Assembly (NCBI GenBank): GCA_002363035.1
Contig: DEWA01000011.1
Span: 1 to 14,939, forward strand
Origin: Verrucomicrobia bacterium UBA3222
GTDB taxonomy: Bacteria > Verrucomicrobiota > Verrucomicrobiia > Opitutales > UBA9783
Reading direction: 5' to 3'
Length of the DNA: 14,939 bases
The number at the start of each line of letters is the position of its first letter. Positions within the stretch are counted from its first letter, which is position 1. The notes beneath the pieces were generated by a model. It saw nothing but the letters and a program-made list of their open reading frames with translations. It made no database searches and was not told the origin of the DNA. The translations under genes and the position numbers were made by a program. Below, in pieces: positions 1-6,181 of this stretch.

Positions 1-1119
1 ACAAAATCACTGTTCGTCGGTGCGGCGATTTGCGGCATCGGAATGTCGTCGTTAGGAGCGGAAATTGTCATCAACGATTCCGTTCGCGAGCAGTTAAAAA
101 GCGTTACCGAAAAAATGCTCCAAAGTCATCGACTTGAAGTCGATGGCTTTTTAAAGGAACACAAAGACGAATTCGAGAAGCTTTATAAGGAAGGTCGCAT
201 CGGGCGTTGCATATATTCCGATGATAACATTAAATCAGATGTAGAAGAGATTTGCGAAGCAATCTGTGGGACAAAAAAAGAAAGCTTTATTGGATTGCTT
301 AACGGTGACAAAAGGTGTGGCTTTTTTAAAAAAGATGCACTCGGGGTATTTTTGCGATACAATTTATTTGGGATTGCCGAAAATTTTTTCGATGATTTCA
401 AGAAAGAATGGAGCGCATTCTACGTTAAAAGCCGCCATACTAGTAAGAATATTGAGTTTTATTGTCCCAGTACGGTGAATATCCGTATCGCTGTAGGACG
501 ATTTCTTTGTAGTTTTGCCTGGGATTACTTCGAGATGGCAAAAGAACCGGAACCAGGCTTTTGGGTATATGAAGATTGGTCGGCCTTTTGCAAGGAACAC
601 AAAGGCTTGAGATATTTCATAGAACCGTTCATACGTAATCTTAAAAATAAAGTGGTTTATGTTACAGATGAGGATGTTATTTTAAAAGTTGCGAAAGAGG
701 TTTTCTCTGAAAAATACATCGCCGAAATAGAGGATATTCTTTACACAGAAATTTCTCGGCAATTAGAAACAGGAAGTAATGTAGACATGTGGATGCGTCT
801 AATTGAACGCACGTGTGAGAGTCAAGATGAAAAAGAAGTTTGTCGTGCCGTTGCGGTCAATTTCCGCAGGTATAAAAAAATAAAGAGTGCAATTGACGCA
901 GGCAATGTAACCGAAGATATTTTGGATACATATAAACGTTTTTCAGAGACGAAACGTAAGCTAACAACCAGCAAGGGTCCTCTTCATAGACTGTATATAG
1001 ATAAGTTGCCAGAGCTCATTGGTAGTAGTAAATTCGTTTTTGAGCTTATGAGAAGTTTACTGGAGAAAATGAGATCAGATATTGAAACGGGAATGGAAAA
1101 AGCGCAAGCGTTACAGTGA
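1..1119 (+). CDS. Unknown exported helical protein, 5' end outside window
   Basis: I do not recognise this family. The reading frame is open to the first base of the window, so the gene begins upstream. Visible residues 1-19 (TKSLFVGAAICGIGMSSLG) are a hydrophobic stretch ending in SLGA-E, which looks like a Sec signal peptide with a signal peptidase I site. The Met at position 43 is therefore inside the signal peptide and is not the start. The mature part, about 350 residues, is rich in Lys, Glu, Asp and aromatic residues and looks mainly alpha-helical. It has about nine scattered cysteines, which could form disulfides in the periplasm. No lipobox fits, since the Cys is preceded by Ile. G+C is about 33-40% in the lines counted, clearly below the roughly 50% of the neighbouring genes. 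A hairpin terminator follows the stop. That the gene is real and exported is fairly sure; its function is unknown. Confidence 0.7.
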   Translation, partial: TKSLFVGAAICGIGMSSLGAEIVINDSVREQLKSVTEKMLQSHRLEVDGFLKEHKDEFEKLYKEGRIGRCIYSDDNIKSDVEEICEAICGTKKESFIGLLNGDKRCGFFKKDALGVFLRYNLFGIAENFFDDFKKEWSAFYVKSRHTSKNIEFYCPSTVNIRIAVGRFLCSFAWDYFEMAKEPEPGFWVYEDWSAFCKEHKGLRYFIEPFIRNLKNKVVYVTDEDVILKVAKEVFSEKYIAEIEDILYTEISRQLETGSNVDMWMRLIERTCESQDEKEVCRAVAVNFRRYKKIKSAIDAGNVTEDILDTYKRFSETKRKLTTSKGPLHRLYIDKLPELIGSSKFVFELMRSLLEKMRSDIETGMEKAQALQ

Positions 1120-1148
1120 CTTTTGGCGAGTTCTCCTCTAAAAGCATC

Positions 1149-1186
1149 ACACCCGAGCCGCCCAAAAACGGCTCGGGGTGTTTTTA
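1149..1186 (+). terminator. Rho-independent terminator after the exported-protein gene
   Basis: ACACCCGAGCCG (1149-1160) pairs with CGGCTCGGGGTGT (1169-1181), with one bulged G and an eight-base loop, and runs into five T residues at 1181-1185. It starts 30 bases after the stop at 1119. The convergent metG gene ends at 1252. On the minus strand the same hairpin is followed only by a weak GATGCTTTTAG, so it may stop metG transcripts as well, but less convincingly. Confidence 0.85.
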
Positions 1187-1251
1187 CAGTTCTTTACTTT
1201 CTTAACTTTCGAAACAGTCGCTTTTCTAAAAAATCCATTTTTCTCAAACCG

Positions 1252-2796
1252 CTATACATGCTCTTGCAACTCCCTTTTCGGAAACAAAATCTCACCTTTA
1301 CACACCTTTACCTGTGGCTTCAAGATACCCCATTGGTTGAGCTTATCGTACGCCACGTCTTCCTCCGTTGCACCGATTTGTTCCCAAATCTTCGGCATCA
1401 TCGTCGGCATAAAGGGCACTAACAGACCCGAAGTGATACGCAACGTTTCCAGTAAATTATACAAAACCGTCGCCAAACGCGCCCTTCGGATCGGATCTTT
1501 TGCCAATACCCACGGTGCTGTTTCATCGACATACTTATCCGCCAAAGAGATCACTTCAAAAATCGCCGCAAGTGCTTCATTCAGACGGAAGTTGTCCATC
1601 GTGGTATCGGTTTTGTTGCGCAACGCAAGTGCGGATTTTATCAACGGTTCATCGATCGGTGCCGCTTCCCGTTCCGCCGATAATGTCCCGCCAAAGTACT
1701 TTTCAACCATCACCACGGTACGCGCAACCAAATTTCCGATACCGTTCGCCAAATCGGCATTGACGCGCTTCAATAAAACAGCTTCCGAAAACTCACTGTC
1801 GTTCTCCAAGATCATTTCGCGCAAAAGAAAATAACGCACCGCATCCGTTCCGTATCGTTCCGTCAAAACGTACGGATCGATAACGTTCCCGCGCGATTTG
1901 CTCATTTTCTCGCCACCGACCGTAATCCATCCGTGCACCGCCAAATGCTTCGGCAACGACAACCCGAGCGCCGTCAACACCGCCGGCCACAGAATGGCAT
2001 GGAACCGCATAATATCTTTTGCCACAAAATGGACATCCGCCGACCAAAAACATTGAAAATCCTCAAATGCTCCGTTTTCGTACCCCAATGCACTAATGTA
2101 ATTCAGCAGCGCATCGAACCACACATACACCGTATGTTTTGGATCGAACGGCACCGGGACGCCCCAGGTAACACCCGTTCGCGACACACAGAAATCTTCC
2201 AATCCGGGTTTGATAAAATTGCCGATCAGCTCTTTCGCACGGCTGTTCGGTTGCAAAAACGTACCGCCTTCCAAGAGTTTACCGATCGCATCCGTGAAAG
2301 CCGAAAGTTTAAAAAAATACGCCTCTTCCCGCGCATCCGTTACCTCGCGACCGCAATCGGGACATTTTCCGTCAACCAACTGCTTCGGCGTCCAAAAGCT
2401 TTCGCAGGGCGTGCAGTACTTTCCGACATACTGCCCTTTGTAAATGTAACCGCGATCGTACAATTTTTGAAACACTGACTGCACCGTACGCACATGATAA
2501 TCGTCGGTGGTACGAACAAAGCGATCGTAACGGACATTCAATACATCCCACAGCTTGCGAAACCGCTCCGTCATTCCGTCCACATACGCCTGCGGTTCTA
2601 TGCCGGCTGACCGCGCTTTTTGCTCGATTTTCAAACCGTGCTCGTCGGTACCCGTCAAAAACAGCACGGCATATCCCTGCATCCGCCGATAACGCGCAAT
2701 CGCATCGCAGGCGACGGTCGTATAACAGTGCCCGATGTGCGGATTGCCGGACGGAGAATAAATCGGAGTGGTAATGAAGAACGGTTTTTTTGCCAT
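1252..2796 (-). CDS. metG: Methionyl-tRNA synthetase
   Basis: Charges tRNA-Met with methionine in the cytoplasm, for both initiator and elongator tRNAs. The class I signature HIGH is at residues 20-23 (PSGNPHIGH), GTDEHG at 49-54 and KMSKS at 297-301. A zinc-knuckle insertion is present as two CxxC pairs (Cys128/131 and Cys145/148), and the FDALLNY and HGW segments of the methionine pocket can be seen. I chose the ATG at 2796 (MAKKPFFITT, 514 aa): the family normally starts just before this strand, and TAAGGTCA lies upstream as a modest ribosome-binding site. A TTG 39 bases further upstream would add 13 residues not expected in the family. The protein ends after the anticodon-binding helical domain and lacks the C-terminal Trbp111-like tRNA-binding domain found in E. 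coli MetRS; such short forms are common. It lies 129 bases downstream of tal and converges on the terminator at 1149-1186. Confidence 0.97.
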   Translation of the reverse strand: MAKKPFFITTPIYSPSGNPHIGHCYTTVACDAIARYRRMQGYAVLFLTGTDEHGLKIEQKARSAGIEPQAYVDGMTERFRKLWDVLNVRYDRFVRTTDDYHVRTVQSVFQKLYDRGYIYKGQYVGKYCTPCESFWTPKQLVDGKCPDCGREVTDAREEAYFFKLSAFTDAIGKLLEGGTFLQPNSRAKELIGNFIKPGLEDFCVSRTGVTWGVPVPFDPKHTVYVWFDALLNYISALGYENGAFEDFQCFWSADVHFVAKDIMRFHAILWPAVLTALGLSLPKHLAVHGWITVGGEKMSKSRGNVIDPYVLTERYGTDAVRYFLLREMILENDSEFSEAVLLKRVNADLANGIGNLVARTVVMVEKYFGGTLSAEREAAPIDEPLIKSALALRNKTDTTMDNFRLNEALAAIFEVISLADKYVDETAPWVLAKDPIRRARLATVLYNLLETLRITSGLLVPFMPTMMPKIWEQIGATEEDVAYDKLNQWGILKPQVKVCKGEILFPKRELQEHV

Positions 2797-2925
2797 GGCT
2801 GACCTTACAGTGACAGGAAGTGAGGGTGGGGACAAACAAAATCGAGAACATCCCCCTGTTAGCCGCCAAAAACGCCCTTATCTTTTCCAGCTTCCCGCTT
2901 TGCGCCGTTGGCACTTATCCCCAAC

Positions 2926-3900
2926 CTACCTCCCATACGACCGTTCCGTCACATCCAAATAAGACATAATCAATTCGCTCAAACCCCGGCAATCCAGTGA
3001 AAACGAAGCAATACCCGCGTCTAATTTTTCCGTCGCCATGGCGCTTTTGGACAACTGCTCCCGAAATTCCGCTTCCGTAATCGGCGGCGATTTTTTAACG
3101 GCTTTCGGCATTTTTAAACGAACTTCAACGGGTTCATTCATGTGCGCCAGCTGTTCCAGGTATTTTGGCGCAATCGTCAGGCGATCGCAACCCGCCAATG
3201 CCAAAATTTCGTTCACGTTGCGAAAACTGGCGCCCATGATTTCCGTTTTGTATCCCTGGGATTTTAAAAGCTCAAAAATGTGCCGAACCGAACTCACACC
3301 CGGATCCTCGTCGCCTTCGTTCCATAAACCGTGCGTTACGTAATAATCAAAAATGCGCCCCACAAACGGCGAAATCAACGTTACGTTCGCCTGTGCGCAC
3401 GCCAACGCCTGAACTTCGTGAAAAATCAGCGTCCCGTTGCAGGCAATGCCCTTCTTCTCAAGTGCCTTCATCGCCTGAATACCTTCCCACGTAGCGGCAA
3501 CTTTAATGAGAATCCGCTTCGTATCGACCGACGCTTTTTGGCACAATTTTATCAAATCCAATGCTTCTTCCGTTGTTGCCTTCGTATCCGACGCAACGCG
3601 CGCATCCGCCTCAATCGAAACGCGCCCGGGAACCACATTTAATATCTGCTTTGCCACCGTCACCAGGCACGCTCGGCAAACGGCTTGCAACGTCGGACCT
3701 TTTTTGGAATTTTTACAACCCGTACGCGCCAATTCGTACGCTTCATCCAACGTCGTTTCGCACTCGGAGGATTGGAATAAATTCAAAATCAGCGTCGGAT
3801 TGGTGGTCGCTTCCTCCGGCTTCCAACGCCGCATTTCCTCCGCATCGCCCGTATCCGCCGTAATGCGCGTGCAACGTTTCAATGCTTCCAAAGTGTTCAT
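2926..3900 (-). CDS. tal: Transaldolase (TalB-type)
   Basis: Non-oxidative pentose phosphate pathway enzyme that moves a dihydroxyacetone unit from sedoheptulose 7-phosphate to glyceraldehyde 3-phosphate in the cytoplasm. At 324 aa it has the length of the classical TalB group, not of the short ~220 aa group. The Schiff-base lysine is Lys133 in RILIKVAATWEGI, matching Lys132 of E. coli TalB. Asp16 (TADTGD), the TTNPT segment at 32-36, Glu97 (EADAR) and the ISPFVGRIFDYY and MGASFRN segments are all present, so it should be active. The ATG at 3900 gives the normal N-terminus. No Shine-Dalgarno sequence precedes it; the leader ends in TAATATCCC. A promoter-like TATAAT lies 35 bases upstream, inside the end of holB. 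No Rho-independent terminator is obvious between tal and metG, so read-through into metG is possible. Confidence 0.96.
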   Translation of the reverse strand: MNTLEALKRCTRITADTGDAEEMRRWKPEEATTNPTLILNLFQSSECETTLDEAYELARTGCKNSKKGPTLQAVCRACLVTVAKQILNVVPGRVSIEADARVASDTKATTEEALDLIKLCQKASVDTKRILIKVAATWEGIQAMKALEKKGIACNGTLIFHEVQALACAQANVTLISPFVGRIFDYYVTHGLWNEGDEDPGVSSVRHIFELLKSQGYKTEIMGASFRNVNEILALAGCDRLTIAPKYLEQLAHMNEPVEVRLKMPKAVKKSPPITEAEFREQLSKSAMATEKLDAGIASFSLDCRGLSELIMSYLDVTERSYGR

Positions 3901-3934
3901 GGGATATTATTTAACGGTTTCGACTATCACTCTT

Positions 3935-3963
3935 ATTATACACTACGCCTTTTGCGACACAAC
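3935..3963 (-). promoter_or_regulatory. Candidate sigma70-type promoter for tal
   Basis: On the minus strand a perfect TATAAT (plus-strand 3935-3940) sits about 35 bases before the tal ATG. Upstream is TTGTGT with a 16-base spacer, matching the -35 consensus only in TTG. The site lies across the 3' end of holB. The -10 is good and the -35 weak, so this is a prediction from spacing and consensus only. Confidence 0.4.
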
Positions 3964-4800
3964 AGAACAAAAAGATAACATAAATGCTTCCAGCGCCGCA
4001 ACGGCTCCGAAGTTCACCTCCGTTCGTCGATAACATTGCTCTAAAGCCGACACCCAACGCGGATAAAATTCCGCCGCCGAACGGAAACTTTGCGGATCCC
4101 GCACCGTCGCACTCAACGTCTGCTCGACGGATCGAAAAATCCCCTGCAGGCATTGCTTCTCGAGACCCGCTTTTTGTGCCGCTTGCTCTTCTTCGGAGAG
4201 CATTTCATCGGAAGCGAGGGATAAATTCTCGATTTTTTTCGAAAGATACGCCTGCAAACGATACAACAAACCGTACATGTGCATCGGTGAAGCGTCGTTT
4301 TTTTGCATGCAAACGGTTAGAATGTATCGTTTGAAATCCGACAACCACGCTTCCAATACCTCATCGCGCTCCTCCGATGTCGCCTCGTTCACTTGCACAA
4401 ACCAACAGCGACTGCGCAAAGTAGGAAGCAGATCGTACGGACGCACGGTCACCAGAAAAATCGACGTGTCCGCCGTCGGTTCCTCGAGCGTTTTCAGCAA
4501 CGCATTCGCGGCGGCTCCGTTCAACCGATCGGCTTCGTAAATCACAAATACCTTGCGACCGTCCCGATGCGCCGTCACATAGACATTGCGATTAAACTCC
4601 CGCAATGCATCCACCGAAATCTGCCGCATTTTGCCGGTCGGCCAAACGGCGTGAAAATCCGGGCACTTCGCAACTTCCGCCTCCGAAATCGTCAGCAACC
4701 GCGCGCCCCACTGCCCGATAAAGGTGCAAAGCGTCTTAAAATCCGATCCGCACACCAAAACGCTTTGCGGAATTTTTGAAAAATAAGCTTCTTTATTCAT
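3943..4800 (-). CDS. holB: DNA polymerase III delta' subunit, reduced form
   Basis: Clamp-loader subunit that opens and loads the sliding clamp together with delta and gamma/tau. The family core is clear: ISVDALREF, KVFVIYEADRLN, the NALLKTLEEP helix (residues 99-108) and LRSRC at 128-132, the AAA+ SRC motif that contacts the neighbouring subunit. The N-terminus is unusual. Only about 45 residues precede the core, no G-x4-GKT P-loop remains (GSDFKT at 18-23 stands in its place) and the usual zinc-binding cysteine module is absent. Nucleotide binding is thus unlikely, which is tolerable because E. coli delta' does not hydrolyse ATP either. I chose the ATG at 4800 (285 aa) because it overlaps the tmk stop as ATGA, implying translational coupling; a TTG at 4833 is the alternative. 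No Shine-Dalgarno is visible. The tmk-holB pairing is common in bacteria and supports the call. Confidence 0.88.
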   Translation of the reverse strand: MNKEAYFSKIPQSVLVCGSDFKTLCTFIGQWGARLLTISEAEVAKCPDFHAVWPTGKMRQISVDALREFNRNVYVTAHRDGRKVFVIYEADRLNGAAANALLKTLEEPTADTSIFLVTVRPYDLLPTLRSRCWFVQVNEATSEERDEVLEAWLSDFKRYILTVCMQKNDASPMHMYGLLYRLQAYLSKKIENLSLASDEMLSEEEQAAQKAGLEKQCLQGIFRSVEQTLSATVRDPQSFRSAAEFYPRWVSALEQCYRRTEVNFGAVAALEAFMLSFCSVVSQKA

Positions 4801-5441
4801 CCGTTTATGAGAATGCCATGCACTTTTTCCCAAATAAAATCCGCAATTACCTCCTTATCGCGACACGCATCGACAACGATGATCCGCTCGGAATGCGCCT
4901 CTGCCAAACGCAAATACCCCTCCCGAACCCGTTCGTAAAAGTTTAGCTCCTCGCCTTCCATTCGATCCAAATCGTTAAACGTACGTTGCAATACCCGTTG
5001 TCGACTGACCTTCGGCGGTACATCCAGCAAAAACGTCATATTCGGGCATACATCGCCCGTCGCAAACGCATTCAGCACATCAATGGCTTTCAATGATAAA
5101 TGTCGCCCGGAACCCTGGTACGCCGTCGTTGAATCCATAAAGCGGTCGCACAAAACGACTTTCCCTTCATTCAACGCCGGACGAATGATCTCGTGCACCA
5201 ATTGCGCACGCGCCGCTTCAAACAATAACAGTTCGGCTTCCGCGCATAACGAAGCATGTTTTTTTTGCAATAAAATCGAACGCACCGTCTCGCCGATGTC
5301 CGTACCGCCCGGCTCCCTCAATGCCAAAAACGCCCGCTTCGTCTGTTTCAACCGCTCTGCCAACAACCGCAACTGCGTCGTCTTCCCGCCGCCGTCACAA
5401 CCCTCAAAGGTAATCAAAATGCCTCGGTGCGGATGTGTCAT
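4797..5441 (-). CDS. tmk: Thymidylate kinase
   Basis: Phosphorylates dTMP to dTDP with ATP, a required step in dTTP supply. The P-loop is FEGCDGGGKTT (residues 12-22), followed by the REPGGT motif at 42-47 that binds dTMP. The DRY-type motif is DRF at 99-101, followed by DSTTAYQG. The lid region (residues about 150-165, RVLQRTFNDLDR) carries several arginines. At 214 aa the length is normal. The ATG at 5441 gives the usual short N-terminus. There is no Shine-Dalgarno next to it; the leader ends TAACATCCC, nearly the same as before tal. A promoter-like TTGACG-N17-TACATT lies 46 bases upstream. The stop overlaps the holB start (ATGA), so the two are probably co-translated. Confidence 0.97.
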   Translation of the reverse strand: MTHPHRGILITFEGCDGGGKTTQLRLLAERLKQTKRAFLALREPGGTDIGETVRSILLQKKHASLCAEAELLLFEAARAQLVHEIIRPALNEGKVVLCDRFMDSTTAYQGSGRHLSLKAIDVLNAFATGDVCPNMTFLLDVPPKVSRQRVLQRTFNDLDRMEGEELNFYERVREGYLRLAEAHSERIIVVDACRDKEVIADFIWEKVHGILING

Positions 5442-5486
5442 GGGATGTTATCCGTTCAAAAACGACCTCTTCCTCTAATTATCCCG

Positions 5487-5515
5487 AATGTAATGCAACC
5501 AAACTAAACCGTCAA
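5487..5515 (-). promoter_or_regulatory. Candidate sigma70-type promoter for tmk-holB
   Basis: On the minus strand TTGACG (plus-strand 5510-5515, five of six consensus bases) is followed after exactly 17 bases by TACATT (5487-5492, four of six). It lies in the 101-base gap between the end of nth and the start of tmk, with the predicted start of transcription about 40 bases before the tmk ATG. Confidence 0.45.
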
Positions 5516-5542
5516 GGAACCGATGGGAAAGAACAGTATGTA

Positions 5543-6181
5543 TCATATACAACCCAACACCCCGCATACCCGACACAACCGCCCTGCCTTACACACCACG
5601 CGATTACAGTACTTTCGCCCATAGGTAATCATCTGAATATGCCGCCGAAACCAATCTCTCTTCGGGAACAGTTGCTTCAAATCCGCTTCGACACGTTCCA
5701 CAGAGCCTTCACTCAGACGCCATTTAAGTGCCAGACGATGCACGTGGGTATCCACGGGGAACGTCGGATGGCCGAAGGCGTAACCCATCACGACGGAGGC
5801 GGTCTTGTGGCCGATGCCGGCCAAACTTTCCAATGATGAAAAATCGTCGGGGACGTTTCCGTTAAAGTTTTCGCACAATTGTCGCGATAAAGTCGCGATG
5901 TAGCGTGCTTTCACGCGAAAAAATCCGCACGAATGAATGATTGCGCCGATTTCGGCTTCCGATAAGGCACACGCGGCTTCGGGCGATGGGGCTCTCTTTA
6001 AAAACGTCGGCATCACGCGATTAACCTGTTCGTCATGACACTGCGCCGACAATAAGGTTGCAATCAACAGCGCAAACGGCGAACGATAATCCAACGCGGC
6101 ATTCGGGTTCGGAATAATTTCGTCCAAAAGTGTCGCAACCGTTTGCGCACGCCGCTTTTGCTCTGCCGTTACGGATTTCAT
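5543..6181 (-). CDS. nth: Endonuclease III, DNA glycosylase/AP lyase
   Basis: Base-excision repair enzyme that removes oxidised pyrimidines and cuts at abasic sites. The helix-hairpin-helix motif is LAGIGHKTASVVMG (120-133), with catalytic Lys126, and the catalytic aspartate is Asp144 in PVDTHVHRL. Length (212 aa) matches E. coli Nth (211 aa). The C-terminal iron-sulfur loop is odd: the usual spacing is C-x6-C-x2-C-x5-C, whereas here cysteines lie at 192, 197, 203, 206 and 211, so the best fit is C-x5-C-x2-C-x4-C starting at Cys197, with a fifth Cys at the usual first position after YGR. I checked these codons in the DNA. The ATG overlaps the stop of the upstream MFS gene as ATGA, and GGAAG lies about seven bases before it. 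MutY is excluded by length and by the Lys in the hairpin motif. Confidence 0.95.
   Translation of the reverse strand: MKSVTAEQKRRAQTVATLLDEIIPNPNAALDYRSPFALLIATLLSAQCHDEQVNRVMPTFLKRAPSPEAACALSEAEIGAIIHSCGFFRVKARYIATLSRQLCENFNGNVPDDFSSLESLAGIGHKTASVVMGYAFGHPTFPVDTHVHRLALKWRLSEGSVERVEADLKQLFPKRDWFRRHIQMITYGRKYCNRVVCKAGRLCRVCGVLGCI

Noticed and set aside
1178..1834. Plus-strand open frame of 218 codons
   Set aside because: Lies inside and opposite the end of metG, which has full family motifs; its product is Ser/Arg-rich and unlike any protein, a typical antisense shadow.
1933..2478. Plus-strand open frame of 181 codons
   Set aside because: Opposite the conserved core of metG; rich in Arg, Gln and His with no domain.
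2797..2835. TTG start extending metG by 13 residues
   Set aside because: The family begins at the MAKKPFFITT strand, and the ATG at 2796 has an AAGG site; the extension is Pro/Ser/Val without family support.
3506..4033. Plus-strand open frame of 175 codons
   Set aside because: Spans the opposite strand of tal and the end of holB, both well supported; no family features.
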